From Bradyrhizobium campsiandrae (GTDB lineage: Bacteria > Pseudomonadota > Alphaproteobacteria > Rhizobiales > Xanthobacteraceae): 64,000 nt of DNA. The stretch is taken from contig NZ_JAANIH010000006.1 in assembly GCF_014529705.1 (NCBI RefSeq), forward strand, positions 62,001-126,000, written 5' to 3'. Shown here piece after piece: positions 51,925-63,172 of the stretch; position 1 is the stretch's first letter, and every line of letters starts with the position of its first letter. The position numbers were made by a program, and so were the translations under genes. Under the pieces are notes generated by a model. That model saw only the letters and a program-made list of their open reading frames with translations. It did no database searches and was not told the DNA's origin.

Positions 51925-53238
51925 CTAGGCCTGAGACGACCGCCCGACACTCTCATAGACGAATCCGGCCGCCAGCATCTCTTCGGGGCGGTAGATGTTG
52001 CGGAGGTCGACGACAACAGGCTGCGCCATGATCGTCTTCAGCCGATCGAGATCGAGCGCGCGGAACTGGGTCCATTCGGTGACGACGACGAGCGCGTCGG
52101 CACCTTGCGCGCAGGAATAGGCATCCTCGCAATAAATAATGTTGGGCAGCTCGCCCTTGGCCTGCTCCATGCCGACCGGATCGAACGCCTTCACCTTGGC
52201 GCCCATGTCGAGGAGGCCGGTGACGAGCGGGATCGACGGCGCATCGCGCATGTCGTCGGTGTCGGGCTTGAAGGTGAGGCCGAGCACTGCGATGTTCTTG
52301 CCGCGCAGGGCGCCGCCGAGCGCCTGGCTGACGTTCCGCGCCATCGCGCGGTTGCGGTTCTCGTTCACGGCCAGCACGGATTCGACGATGCGCAAGGACA
52401 CGTCGTAATCCTGCGCGATCTTGATCAGCGCCTTGGTGTCTTTCGGAAAGCACGAGCCGCCGAAGCCGGGACCGGCATGCAGGAACTTGGTGCCGATGCG
52501 GTTGTCCAGGCCAATGCCGCGCGCGACCTCCTGCACGTTGGCGCCGACCTTTTCCGACAGGTCGGCGATCTCGTTGATGAAGGTGATCTTGGTCGCCAGG
52601 AAGGCGTTGGCGGCGTATTTGATCATCTCGGCGGTGCGGCGCGCGGTGAACATCAGCGGCGCCTGGTTCAGCGACAGCGGGCGATAGATGTCGCCCATCA
52701 CCTTGCGGCCGCGCTCGTCGGCGGTGCCGACCACGACGCGGTCGGGAAACTTGAAGTCGCGGATCGCCGCGCCCTCGCGCAGGAACTCCGGATTGGAGGC
52801 GACGACGACGTCGGCGTTCGGATTGGTCTCGCTGATGCTGCGCTCGACCGCATCGCGTGTGCCGACGGGCACCGACGACTGCGTAACCACTACGGTGAAG
52901 ACGGTCGGCGCCTTCGCGATCTCCTTATCGGCGGCGTTGAAATAGGAGAGATCGGCGTGGCCGTCGCCGCGGCGCGAGGGGGTGCCGACCGCGATGAACA
53001 CGGCGTCCGCATCGGCCACCGGCTGCGACAAATCGGTGGTGAAGCGGAGGGGCTGGGCCGTGACGTTGGTCGTGACCAAGTCGTCGAGGCCCGTCTCGTA
53101 GATCGGGATTTCACCGCGATGTAGCGCCGCGATCTTCTTTCCGTCCTTATCGACACAAACCACGTCGTGGCCGAAATCGGCAAAGCAGGCCCCGGACACA
53201 AGTCCCACATAACCCGTGCCGATCATCGTGATGCGCAT
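51925..53238 (-). CDS. ugd: UDP-glucose 6-dehydrogenase (right copy, patchy N-terminus)
   Basis: 437 residues. The NAD loop VGLVSGACFADF is correct here, but residues about 32-66 and 98-137 carry many changes against the left copy (for example ETGLDDLVTTNVTAQPLRF for EPGLDELVATNVKAKRLSF, and KSTVPVGTGDE altered to QSSVPVGTRDA). Catalytic Cys263 is intact. A sound protein needs both arms. Confidence 0.9.
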   Translation of the reverse strand: MRITMIGTGYVGLVSGACFADFGHDVVCVDKDGKKIAALHRGEIPIYETGLDDLVTTNVTAQPLRFTTDLSQPVADADAVFIAVGTPSRRGDGHADLSYFNAADKEIAKAPTVFTVVVTQSSVPVGTRDAVERSISETNPNADVVVASNPEFLREGAAIRDFKFPDRVVVGTADERGRKVMGDIYRPLSLNQAPLMFTARRTAEMIKYAANAFLATKITFINEIADLSEKVGANVQEVARGIGLDNRIGTKFLHAGPGFGGSCFPKDTKALIKIAQDYDVSLRIVESVLAVNENRNRAMARNVSQALGGALRGKNIAVLGLTFKPDTDDMRDAPSIPLVTGLLDMGAKVKAFDPVGMEQAKGELPNIIYCEDAYSCAQGADALVVVTEWTQFRALDLDRLKTIMAQPVVVDLRNIYRPEEMLAAGFVYESVGRSSQA

Positions 53239-53425
53239 GATAGAGACTCTTTCCGTTGAAGGCGGATGTTCATCGAACACCCTAGACCAATTCGCTATCC
53301 GGTCGCACGCCCAACATTAGGGCAGATGGCTGCGCGCACCGAATAAACCTTAACGTCGCGATTGACAGGCGAACCACGCCGGCTGTGCGCCGAGCAGCGT
53401 GCTGCGCTGCCGTTCGGTTCGGCGA

Positions 53426-54445
53426 CTACACGCTGTGATACTTTCGATACCATTCGACAAAGCGGGCAAGGCCCTCCGCGATGGGCGTCGATGGCGCGAA
53501 ACCGACGTCGCGCTGCAGGGCGGAAATGTCGGCGCGTGTTTCCAGGACGTCACCGGCCTGCATCGGCATCAGTTGGCGGACCGCCGGCTTGCCGATGATC
53601 TTCTCCAGCGTCTCGACGAATTCGAGCAGCTTGACCGAACAATTGTTGCCGATGTTGTAGACGCGATAAGGCGCATAGCTCGACGAATTTTCCGGCTGCT
53701 CGGCGTTCCATGCCGGATTTGGCGCCGCGGGCCGATCGAGAGTGCGGATCACGCCTTCGACGATGTCGTCGACATAGGTGAAGTCGCGCCACATATCGCC
53801 ATTGTTGAATATCTTGATCGGCTCATTCTCGAAGATCGCGCGCGTGAACAGCTAGGCGGCCATGTCGGGCCGGCCCCACGGTCCGTAGACGGTGAAGAAG
53901 CGAAGACCCGTCACCGGCAGCTTGTGAACATGCGCAAAAGTGTGGGCCATCAGCTCGTTGGCCTTCTTGCTCGCGGCGTAAAGGCTGACCGGATGGTTGA
54001 CCGACTGCTCGGTCGAGTACGGCAAGGTACGATTGGCACCATACACCGAGCTCGACGAGGCATAGACGAGATGCGCCAGACAGTGGCGTCGGCCAGCTTC
54101 GAGCACGGTGACGAAGCCGTCACAATTGGCGCGGATGCTGGTGATGGGATCGTCGATCGAGGCGCGGACGCCGGGCTGCGCCGCGAGATGCACGACCCGA
54201 TCGGGCGCAGCTTCATCGAAAACGTGTGTCACTGCGGCGAAATCCGCAAGGTCGATCTCGTGAAAGCTGAAGCCGGGAAGATGCTTGAGCCTTTCGAGGC
54301 GCGCCCGCTTGAGCGCCGGGTCGTAGTACGGCGTGAGCGCATCGATACCAACGACCCGCTCGCCACGGGCGACCAGTCGCTCGCAAACGTGCATTCCGAT
54401 AAAGCCGGCAGCGCCGGTCACGATCACTGGCCGCAAACTTGTCAC
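53426..54445 (-). pseudogene. UDP-glucuronate 4-epimerase-like gene, right copy with stop codon
   Basis: Same as 26343-27362, but Tyr198 (TAT) is TAG at 53852-53854, a T-to-G transversion. The rest of the frame on both sides of the stop matches the left copy, with Tyr156/Lys160 intact. One changed base is the whole lesion. Confidence 0.9.
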
Positions 54446-54731
54446 CTCGTTCACTCCGTGAAGCAATGCCAGACCAGGACATGAGAGGCAAGGTTTTGAC
54501 GATGACAGGAATCATCAAGCCGAGCGCGTGCATCTAAGCGCATCGAAATGTGTGGGAAACATGATGGCGTCATGCATCCTCGCATGCGGACCCGCCTTGC
54601 GAGCACACTCGGATGACGGCGTTACATGTGCTACATGCAATGGGTCGTGCACGCGAGATCGCACAGTCGGCGCTAATGCTCAGTCTTGAGGCATCGTTCG
54701 CGCGAGAGACGCGCAAAGAAAAAGATCGCTC

Positions 54732-55847
54732 TTGAAGTTTTCCATCAACGGAAGGTTCCTGTCACAGTCGCTCACGGGCGTGCAGCGCTACGCAGCGGAA
54801 ATCGTCAAGGCGACGGACCGTCTGCTTGCGAGCAAACAGGCCCCACAGCAACTGCTGGATGCAGAGTGGCAAATCCTGGCGCCGCCGAATGCGCAGACAC
54901 TCGCCGGTCTCCGCCACATCAGGCTCAAACACGTCGGAACATTCCGTGGGCATGCGTGGGACCAGATCGATCTGGCGCGCGGGGCCTCCGCCACCCGCCT
55001 CATCAGCCTCGCCAACTCCGGCCCCGTGCTTCACCGCGATCATCTGGTCGTGCTCCACGACGCACAAGTATTCCGGCGACCGGACTTCTTCAGTCGGCGC
55101 TATCTCGCCCTGCATCGGACGCTGGGCCATCTGCTGGCCCGCACGGCAAGGATCGCGACGGTTTCCGCGTTTTCCCGCCCCGACCTTGCTGCCGTGCTGT
55201 CTCTGGTTCCCGCCTCGATCCCGATCCTTCCGATCAGCGCGGAACCTTTCGCGTCGGTCGATCCGCAGTTCTCGATCATCGAGACTCTGCGCCTCGAGCC
55301 CTACCGATTCTTTCTTTTCGTCGGGTCGATGACCAAGAACAAGAATGTCGAGACCGCCATCCGTGCGGCCGAGCAGCTCGGCCGCACGGATTTCCCGCTG
55401 GTTGTAGTCGGCGGCGACAACAACAAAGTGTTCGGCGGACGCTCGGCCGAATCGGGAGCGGGGATCATCGTCGCCGGGCGCCTGAAGGACGAGGAGATCG
55501 CAGCGCTGTTCGCCCGCGCAACGGCGTTCGTATTCCCAAGTCTCTATGAAGGCTTCGGAATTCCTCCGCTGGAAGCGATGTATTTCGGCTGCCCGGTGAT
55601 CGCGAGTTCCGCTCCAGCGATTCGCGAGACCTGCGCCGATGCCGCCGCTTATTTCGACCCGCTCGACGCCGACGAGCTGTCAGCGCGCATGCGCGAAAGA
55701 ATTGATCTCGGCAGGATCTCGCCGATGGAGCAGGAACAGCAGCGCAAACGGCTGGCGACATATTCATGGAACAAATCGGCCGCAATCTTGCTTGATGTCC
55801 TTGGCAAACTCGTGCCGCAAGACGCAACCGCCGGCCCGTCACGATGA
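54732..55847 (+). CDS. GT4-family glycosyltransferase (right copy)
   Basis: 371 residues. Differs from 24941-26056 mainly at residues about 150-180, where FSRPDLAAVLSLVPASIPILP replaces the left arm's more typical FSRNELADVL stretch. The catalytic EGFGIPPLE is intact. TTG start. Confidence 0.88.
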   Translation: MKFSINGRFLSQSLTGVQRYAAEIVKATDRLLASKQAPQQLLDAEWQILAPPNAQTLAGLRHIRLKHVGTFRGHAWDQIDLARGASATRLISLANSGPVLHRDHLVVLHDAQVFRRPDFFSRRYLALHRTLGHLLARTARIATVSAFSRPDLAAVLSLVPASIPILPISAEPFASVDPQFSIIETLRLEPYRFFLFVGSMTKNKNVETAIRAAEQLGRTDFPLVVVGGDNNKVFGGRSAESGAGIIVAGRLKDEEIAALFARATAFVFPSLYEGFGIPPLEAMYFGCPVIASSAPAIRETCADAAAYFDPLDADELSARMRERIDLGRISPMEQEQQRKRLATYSWNKSAAILLDVLGKLVPQDATAGPSR

Positions 55848-55915
55848 TGCGGCCCAGATATCGCTGCTTTAGAGGCGCTACACATGGTCTTCGCAAGACA
55901 AGGAAGGATTGACCG

Positions 55916-57076
55916 TTGTCCAGCGGCTTGAAGGTTCTGCACATCGCCGAAACGGTCAGGGGCGGGATTGCGACCTATCTCAACGAGCTCCATCCTCATC
56001 AGTCCGCGAGCTTCGGGCCTGGAAACGTTCACTACGTCGTTCCATCCGATCATCGCAGCGACCTGGTGAACATCGCAGACGATGCCATCACCACATTTCC
56101 GCGTGACGGACGCAGCGTGCTCGGGTTGTTTCGCATGCTTTCTGCAACCATCCGTGCGGTCCGGCAGCTTCAGCCTGACATCATCCACCTTCACTCGTCG
56201 CTCGCCGGCTTCGTGGTGCGCCCGGTGCTGTGGTTCGCCTCCCGACATACACGCATCGTCTATTGCCCCCATGGATGGGCCTTCGGTCGCGAGACGGGCC
56301 GTCTCAGCCACGACGTCACGAAATTCACCGAGCTTGCACTGTCGCCCCTCACCGACCGCATCATTTGCATTTCGGAAAGCGAGCGAGCGGACGCCATACG
56401 GGCCGGCATTGCGGCGGATCGCCTAGTCCTTGTGCATAACGGCATTTCCAAACAGCGTCCCATGCTCGACACGCGTGCAGCACCGTGGCGGTCGGACAAG
56501 ATCAAGGTCCTCTTCATCGGACGCCTCGACCGTCAGAAGGGATATGACCTGCTGATTGATGCGGCGCGCGCGCTCGGTAATTTGGTCGACGTGCGCCTCA
56601 TCGGCGCTTCGGTCGTGAGCAAGTTCAACGTCGACGACCTGCCTGCCAACGTCTCGCTGCTCGGCTGGATGAATCGAAACGAGATCGAAGCGGAACTGGA
56701 CCAGGCCGATCTGGTCGCGATTCCCTCGCGCTGGGAGGCGTTTGGCCTGGTGGCGATCGAGGCGATGCGGGCGGCAAAGCCGATCATCGCGTTCCGCATC
56801 GGCGCGCTGCCGGAAATCGTCGAAGACGACGTCACGGGCGTGCTCTGCGACGAGGTCTCGCCGGACAAGCTGGTCGAGGGTTTTCAGCGCGCGAGCCAGC
56901 TGGATCTGCCCGCGGTCGGCCAGGCCGGATACAGCCGCTTTGCGCGCCTTTACGACATCAGGCAGACCCACCGGAACCTGACTCAGGTGTATGCCGACGT
57001 CCTGCACATCCAGAAGACCGAGGCCAGGCGGCAACCCAAGCTGCAGTCCGATTTCTCGAACAATCTTCGACCATAA
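55916..57076 (+). CDS. GT4-family glycosyltransferase, TTG start (right copy)
   Basis: 386 residues, one visible change from 23712-24872 (Val for Leu). The AAGGAAGGA Shine-Dalgarno motif (55899-55907) seven to eight bases before TTG decides the start. Confidence 0.9.
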   Translation: MSSGLKVLHIAETVRGGIATYLNELHPHQSASFGPGNVHYVVPSDHRSDLVNIADDAITTFPRDGRSVLGLFRMLSATIRAVRQLQPDIIHLHSSLAGFVVRPVLWFASRHTRIVYCPHGWAFGRETGRLSHDVTKFTELALSPLTDRIICISESERADAIRAGIAADRLVLVHNGISKQRPMLDTRAAPWRSDKIKVLFIGRLDRQKGYDLLIDAARALGNLVDVRLIGASVVSKFNVDDLPANVSLLGWMNRNEIEAELDQADLVAIPSRWEAFGLVAIEAMRAAKPIIAFRIGALPEIVEDDVTGVLCDEVSPDKLVEGFQRASQLDLPAVGQAGYSRFARLYDIRQTHRNLTQVYADVLHIQKTEARRQPKLQSDFSNNLRP

Positions 57077-57598
57077 GCACCGGCCGAGCATGCCATCGGG
57101 CTAGCAAGAGTTGCGCGAGCCCCGATCAGTCATGATGCGGTTTGTCGCGCTGTCTGCGCCTTGATATCCGACCGTCCCCCGATCGGATCGAAGCATCGAC
57201 TGAGATGGTGCCGACAACGGACAATTTCGATGCAATCGGTCGGTGCAGTCCCAGTGCTCAAAGACGAGACATCGGATCGACATCAGGCAACTCAGCCCGA
57301 AGGGAACTCCATCGCGTGATGATCATCGGATGCGCAGATTGGTCGTTGCACTGCTCACGAAGTCGCCTCGGCCTTAATGGTGACATCGATCCGACACGCG
57401 TGCGTCTACTTTGCGCGACGCAAGGATGCGAACAATGTCGCGCGCGAACTTTAGACAGCCGCGCAGACGTGTCTGCAGATTCCGAAGTTGCAATAAGGAC
57501 ACAACCATCTGCGCTTTACCATAAACACGAAGAGGCAGCAGTGACTCTGCGGCTGAATGATTGCTACGGTAATTCAGATTTTGCGTGAGTGCGGGGAC
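57077..57598. other. Non-coding region upstream of the export gene (right copy)
   Basis: Mirror of 23190-23711, with the GCAGAC-N2-GTCTGC inverted repeat at 57463-57476. No gene supported. Confidence 0.5.
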
Positions 57599-58828
57599 AT
57601 GACATTGACGATGACCGAACGAACTCATTCGGACTTCGGGATCAGTCGAATTCTGGCCATCGCCGCGGTCGGCATTTCCTTGGCGGGCTGCGCGAACGTC
57701 ATCCCCTTGGACGCTCCCGATGCCGTTGCCACGCAGACCAATGCAGCGCTTGTCACCGAGCCGAGTGCGCCGCTTGCCTATGCCCTGATGCCGGTCAATC
57801 CGGCGGTGCTGCAGGCGACCAACGCGTTCACCGACAGTTCCGGTCTCATCTTCTCCCACCTCCCCGGCGGCAATTACCGCGACGTGACGATCGGCGTCGG
57901 CGACATCGTCACCGTGACCGTCTACGAGGCACAGGCGGGCGGCCTGTTCATTCCGCGCGAAGCCGGCGTGAGGCCGGGCAACTTCGTCGACATTCCGCGC
58001 CAGCAGGTCGACCAGTCCGGCAATATCAACATTCCCTACGCCGGCTCGATCAAGGTCGCCGGACTGACGCCGCGGGCCGTCTCGAACATCGTCCGTGAAC
58101 GCCTCAAGGATCGCGCCATCGATCCGCAAGCGGTCGTCAGCGTCGCGGAGCAGCGCGGCAATCAGGTCAGCGTGCTGGGCGAAGTCAATTCGCCGTTGCG
58201 TTTTCCGATCGATCCCGGCGGCATTCGACTGATGGGCGCGATCGCGCGCGCCGGCGGTCCCAAATTTCCGTCCTATGAGAGCACGATCACGATCAAGCGC
58301 GAAGGACGCACCTACAGCGAGACGATGTCCTCGGTCGTGCATCATCCGAGCGAGGACGTGCTGCTCGCTCCCGGTGACGTGGTCTTCCTCACGCGCATTC
58401 CCAGGGTTTACATGGCGTTCGGCTCGACGCCGTCGCCGGGATCGATCGGCGGCACGAACAACCGCCGCTTCACCTTCGAGAACGACAACATGTCGCTGGC
58501 CGAGGCCCTCGCGAAAGCCGGCGGCCTCGATGGAACTCGCGCCGATTCCAAGTCGATCTACGTCTACCGGTTCGAGCCAAAGCCGCTTCTCGCGAGCATC
58601 GGCGTCAACGTCTCGCAATTTCCGACCGTGACGGTCCCGGCCGTCTACAAGTTCGACATGAGCAAGCCCGACGGCTGGTTCCAGGCCGATACGTTCAGGA
58701 TGCGAGATCACGACGTGATTTCGGTCGCGGAATCGCCGTCGACCGAATTTGTCAAACTCATGAACCCGCTGGATGCGGCCTCGACGAACGCGTCGAACAT
58801 CTCCACCGTCGTGGTCAACTCCAAATAG
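57599..58828 (+). CDS. Wza-type polysaccharide export lipoprotein (right copy)
   Basis: 409 residues, lipobox SLAGC, export and SLBB-type domains as in the left copy (21960-23189). Differs in a short patch after residue 45; no frame damage. Confidence 0.92.
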   Translation: MTLTMTERTHSDFGISRILAIAAVGISLAGCANVIPLDAPDAVATQTNAALVTEPSAPLAYALMPVNPAVLQATNAFTDSSGLIFSHLPGGNYRDVTIGVGDIVTVTVYEAQAGGLFIPREAGVRPGNFVDIPRQQVDQSGNINIPYAGSIKVAGLTPRAVSNIVRERLKDRAIDPQAVVSVAEQRGNQVSVLGEVNSPLRFPIDPGGIRLMGAIARAGGPKFPSYESTITIKREGRTYSETMSSVVHHPSEDVLLAPGDVVFLTRIPRVYMAFGSTPSPGSIGGTNNRRFTFENDNMSLAEALAKAGGLDGTRADSKSIYVYRFEPKPLLASIGVNVSQFPTVTVPAVYKFDMSKPDGWFQADTFRMRDHDVISVAESPSTEFVKLMNPLDAASTNASNISTVVVNSK

Positions 58829-59041
58829 GAACGACCACGCGCGTCTCATCTCGCATGGTTCGGTTCGGTTTCATCCTGCGCGGAGATCCGGACCGGATTT
58901 TCATGGCCCGCTTCTTGAATACCGGATGAGCATTCCACGCTCGTCCCCGGCGTGATCGTTCACGCCGTTTTGGGATGGAATGCGATTGCGGATCCGGCTC
59001 TTGCGTGGCAAGCGAGGTGCGCCCCAATCATCGATCAACGC

Positions 59042-60256
59042 ATGAGGCGATCGTTGAAGATACTCATCGTGAATACCCTCTATCCGCCCGACGTCATGGG
59101 AGGAGCCGAGGTGTCGGTATCGCTGCTCGCAGAAGCCTTCATGCGCAATGGCCATCAGGTTGCCGTCGTCTGCCTGCAGGAAGCCGGCGACGTCTCGATC
59201 GGCAATCGCAACGGGATCCGCACCTATCGGGTGCAGATCGACAATGCCTATTGGCCGTTTGGACAGGATCGCAAGCCGCCTCCGTTCGAACGTCTGCGAT
59301 GGCACCTGCGCGATACCTGGAACAGGCCGGCGGCGAAGAGGTTTGGCGCCATTCTCGACGCCGAGAAGCCGGATGTCGTCCACACCAACAATCTGACCGG
59401 ATTTTCAGTCTCGCTCTGGGCCGAGGCCAAGCGCCGCAACCTTCGTATCGTTCATACGCTGCGCGACTATTCGCTGATCTGCAAACGATCGACGCTCTTC
59501 AGCAAAGGCTCCACCTGCGAACAGCGTTGCCTGGCGTGCACCACCATGACCATGCCGCATCTGTACGCCTCGCGGATGGTCGATGCGGTGGTCTCCAACA
59601 GCCAGTACGTGCTCGACCGGCACCTCAAGCTCGGCTTTTTCCCCGACGTTTCGCACCGGGTCATCTACAACATTGCATATTCCAGCGTTCGGCCTGGCCC
59701 GCCGAACTCCGATGCCGACATGACTTTCGGCTTCATCGGCCGCATCGAGCCGGAAAAGGGCATCGATGTCGTCCTCAAAGCCGTCTCGCTGATCCCGGAT
59801 TCGGGCTGGCAACTCAAAATCGCCGGAAAGGGCCTCGAAGCTTACGAACGGGAGCTGAGGGGACGGTATGATAATCAGAGGATCAAATGGCTGGGCTTCG
59901 TGAAGCCCACGGAATTCTACTCCACCGTGGATGTTTGCCTGATCAGTTCGGTTTGGCCCGAGCCATTGCCGCGCACGCTGATCGAAAGCATCAACGCCGG
60001 TCGGGCGACCATTTGCTCGACCGCCGGCGGCATACCGGAGATCTCGCATTTCTCGACCTCGCTCGGCTCTTACGAGCCGAGCGACTTTCACGAACTTGCC
60101 AAACTGATGAAGCAGGCCATCAGCGAGGCGCCGAAATGGAAGAAGGCTTTCCCACCGCGGCCTGAATTTGCAGCCAGCTTCACGCCTGAAGCTGTCACCC
60201 GACAATATCTCGACGTCTATTTGGCAGGCACCCCGAACGCCGATGGAGAAAGATGA
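59042..60256 (+). CDS. GT4-family glycosyltransferase, Cys-rich subtype (right copy)
   Basis: 404 residues. GWQLKIAGKG here is closer to the family than the left arm's RWQLTTAGKG, and AEAFMRNGHQ here replaces AAAFMRNGHQ. Cys cluster and E-x7-E intact. Confidence 0.87.
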   Translation: MRRSLKILIVNTLYPPDVMGGAEVSVSLLAEAFMRNGHQVAVVCLQEAGDVSIGNRNGIRTYRVQIDNAYWPFGQDRKPPPFERLRWHLRDTWNRPAAKRFGAILDAEKPDVVHTNNLTGFSVSLWAEAKRRNLRIVHTLRDYSLICKRSTLFSKGSTCEQRCLACTTMTMPHLYASRMVDAVVSNSQYVLDRHLKLGFFPDVSHRVIYNIAYSSVRPGPPNSDADMTFGFIGRIEPEKGIDVVLKAVSLIPDSGWQLKIAGKGLEAYERELRGRYDNQRIKWLGFVKPTEFYSTVDVCLISSVWPEPLPRTLIESINAGRATICSTAGGIPEISHFSTSLGSYEPSDFHELAKLMKQAISEAPKWKKAFPPRPEFAASFTPEAVTRQYLDVYLAGTPNADGER

Positions 60257-60307
60257 GAAGGACTCTCGGGGTTCGTTCACAGATCCATACTGGATGAGAT
60301 TCTTTCG

Positions 60308-61507
60308 ATGAGGGTATTGATTACATCGTCATTGTACCCGACTCCCGGCGCCCCGAAGGTGGTCGGCGGAGCCGAGATATTCGTGCGCCGCATTGCCGAC
60401 GGCCTGTTGAAGAATGGCGATACCGTCGAGGTCGGTCGCGCCGCCTCGCTGCCTGAACAGGCTATGGAGACGGTCAACGGGATCGAGGTGTACTCGGCGC
60501 CGGTCAAGAATATCTATCGACCCTTCACCGGGCAGCGCAGCGCGCCGGCGAGAGGCTTGTGGCATGTGATGGAGGACTGGTGCGGGAGCGCCGACCTCGT
60601 CGCCGACAGGATCAATGCCTTCAGGCCCGACGTGCTGCACTCGAACAATCTATCGGGCCTCACCACGGCCGTATGGAAGGTCGCCGCCGAAATGAACGTG
60701 CCGGTGCTCCACACCTTGCACGATTACTACCTGACTTGCCCGCGATGCTCGCGCTTCTCGAAGGGGAAGACCTGCGAGCATACCTGCATGAGCTGCAGAT
60801 TGCTGACCATCAATCGCCGAGGCGCGACCAAATATCTGCGCGGCGTCGTCGGCGTCAGCCAGCGCATCCTCGACATCCATCTCGAGACGGGCCTGTTCGC
60901 GGATACGGAGCTGCGCAAGGTGATCCCCCATGCATCGACGATGCCGGTCTCCGCGCCCTCGCGGCATGCTCCAGGTCCGGTCCTGATCCTCGGCTTCATC
61001 GGCCGTCTCACGGAAGAGAAAGGCATCTACAATCTCGTCAAGGCGTTCGCCTATCTTCCCCATGACCGGGTGCGGCTCGTCATCGCAGGCGTCGCTGACG
61101 CGCAGATCCAGCAGGAGCTCAGGGCGATGGCGCCGAAGGCCAACATCGAATTTCTCGGCTTCGTCGAGCCGGAGAAGTTCTACCGGCAGATCGACGTGGT
61201 CGTGATCCCGCCGATCTGGGAGGAGCCGGGTCCGCTCGTCGTCGCCGACGCTCAGGCGGCCCGCAAGCCTTTCCTGGGGACGCAATTCGGCGGAATCCCA
61301 GAGGCCGTGGAGCGCGGTGCCGTCGGCTGGTTGACCGCGCCAGACCCGAAATCGCTGGCGGACAGCATTCTGCGCATCATGTCGAAGCCCGAGGAGCTGG
61401 CGGCGATGGTCGGCAGGCTGGCCGAGAAGAACGACCACCGCACGTTCACGGACGTCATCACCGAATATCGCGACGCCTTCGAACATTTGAGCCGGCGAAA
61501 GCAATAG
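60308..61507 (+). CDS. GT4-family glycosyltransferase, Cys-rich subtype (right copy, better preserved)
   Basis: 399 residues with the normal acceptor loop KVVGGAEIFVRRIADGLL and LRKVIPHAST, both altered in the left copy (VVVGPEIF, KVSHHAST). Cys cluster CPRCSRFSKGKTCEHTCMSC retained. Use this arm as reference. Confidence 0.9.
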   Translation: MRVLITSSLYPTPGAPKVVGGAEIFVRRIADGLLKNGDTVEVGRAASLPEQAMETVNGIEVYSAPVKNIYRPFTGQRSAPARGLWHVMEDWCGSADLVADRINAFRPDVLHSNNLSGLTTAVWKVAAEMNVPVLHTLHDYYLTCPRCSRFSKGKTCEHTCMSCRLLTINRRGATKYLRGVVGVSQRILDIHLETGLFADTELRKVIPHASTMPVSAPSRHAPGPVLILGFIGRLTEEKGIYNLVKAFAYLPHDRVRLVIAGVADAQIQQELRAMAPKANIEFLGFVEPEKFYRQIDVVVIPPIWEEPGPLVVADAQAARKPFLGTQFGGIPEAVERGAVGWLTAPDPKSLADSILRIMSKPEELAAMVGRLAEKNDHRTFTDVITEYRDAFEHLSRRKQ

Positions 61508-61576
61508 AATCGGGATGACCGGTTTGCGCCATGAACCCGTTCCTCCCTGCGCGACGGTCAGCGGCTTGAATGTCAC

Positions 61577-62989
61577 ATGACCCGCCTGTTCGCACTTGCC
61601 GGGGTCGTCTACCAGAGTGCGGCGGCGATCATTCTCATCTTTCTGCTCGGCCGGGTTCTCTCGCCGCTCGCCTACGCCACGTTCTCCCTCACGCTCGCCG
61701 CCAGTCAGCTGCTCAGCGTGCTGATGTTCGAATGGCTGCAACTGGCCGGCGTGCGCTTTCTGGCCGCCGCCGTGCGGGACGTTGCAGAACGACTGAGATC
61801 CTCGCTGTTCGCCGCCGCGCTCGCCAGCGCGCTCGCGCTGCTGGTGATCGGCGGCCTCGTCGTTTCGTTCGTGCCACCGATCGCCGCGAGCGTGGGTTAT
61901 GTCGGCCTCGCGCTGGCCGTCGCCCAGGGTGCTACGGACCTCCACTTCATGGTCGTCCGCGTCTCGCACCGGCTCGGTGCAGCTGCGTTTCTCCTGATTC
62001 TCAGAGCGACGCTGATGGTGGGCGGGGCGACAGCCGCAGCGTGGTTCCATGGCACGGCCGACGCGGCGCTGCTCGGCATGCTAGGGGCTCAACGCGCCGT
62101 CCTGATCGTGGGCCAAGGGCTGTATCCTTACGCGCTGCGGAAAGTGGCGCGTTCGGACCTGCTTCGGGATTGGAGCGGCTTCGCGCACTATGGGATGCTC
62201 GCCGCCGGCGCTTCGGTGCTACACCTTTCGGTTCCGGTCTCGATGCGCTTCGTCGTCGTGTCGGGCCTGGGTGCGAACGCCCCGGCGGTCACCGCGGGCT
62301 TCTCGATGGCGATCGATCTGCTGCAACGGCCGTTCGCGGTGCTCGTCGCGGCCATTCATACCGTCAACTACCCCGAGGTCGTCCATCAATACGAGCGCGG
62401 CAGCGCCGCCGATGCCCGTTCGGCCGTCGCCCACCTCCTCGACTTCATCATATGCGCCACCCTGGTGATGCTCGGAGGTCTGATCGGATTTCTGCCGGAC
62501 GCCGGGCAATTGTTCGTTCCGGCGTCCATTCTGCCGGGCTTTCTCCAGACGTCGGCGGCCGCGGCCTGCTTCTATTTCATGCATTGTCATCTGCAATCCA
62601 CGCTCGCGATTGCGCCACATTTGACGAAATCCGCGGTGCGGCTCGTCGTCGTCGCACTCTGCCAATTGCTGCTCGTCCTCGCCGTCGCCGTGCCGACACA
62701 AGCAATCACGGGAATACCGACTTTCGTCCTGACCGGGGCGATCCTCGCAACCGCGATCGTCATCGTGCTCGCAGCGGGGCCCATGATCCGGTTCGGCGCA
62801 ACGCCACGATGGAGTCTCGTCGCGGCATCCGTTGCGGGGGCCGCAATCATCGGCGCATTTTCGGCTGTTCCCTCGACGTCTGCGATCTGGCTGGGCGCGA
62901 AGATCGTGGCGGCCACGGCGATCGTCGCGCTCCTTGCCTGGAGAGGACGCTTTCTCGAAGCGCCCGGCACATCCCGAGCAGATGTGTAA
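61577..62989 (+). CDS. Second Wzx-type flippase (right copy)
   Basis: 470 residues as in 17799-19211, with a patch of changes around residues 170-195 (62090-62180) and otherwise the same protein. Confidence 0.82.
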   Translation: MTRLFALAGVVYQSAAAIILIFLLGRVLSPLAYATFSLTLAASQLLSVLMFEWLQLAGVRFLAAAVRDVAERLRSSLFAAALASALALLVIGGLVVSFVPPIAASVGYVGLALAVAQGATDLHFMVVRVSHRLGAAAFLLILRATLMVGGATAAAWFHGTADAALLGMLGAQRAVLIVGQGLYPYALRKVARSDLLRDWSGFAHYGMLAAGASVLHLSVPVSMRFVVVSGLGANAPAVTAGFSMAIDLLQRPFAVLVAAIHTVNYPEVVHQYERGSAADARSAVAHLLDFIICATLVMLGGLIGFLPDAGQLFVPASILPGFLQTSAAAACFYFMHCHLQSTLAIAPHLTKSAVRLVVVALCQLLLVLAVAVPTQAITGIPTFVLTGAILATAIVIVLAAGPMIRFGATPRWSLVAASVAGAAIIGAFSAVPSTSAIWLGAKIVAATAIVALLAWRGRFLEAPGTSRADV

Positions 62990-63172
62990 AGACAGCATGA
63001 CGCCACCATGCGCGCGAAAACGAACAATGCTCTGCCCAACAACCCGGCAGTGCGACTTGCACGATCGCTTGTCTTGCCAGTTGTGCATGTGCGAGATAAA
63101 CGCGCGGGTGCGGGGGCTGGGGGATATGGAACTTGAGTGGATGTCATCCTCTGGCACCCGGAGATCGACGCA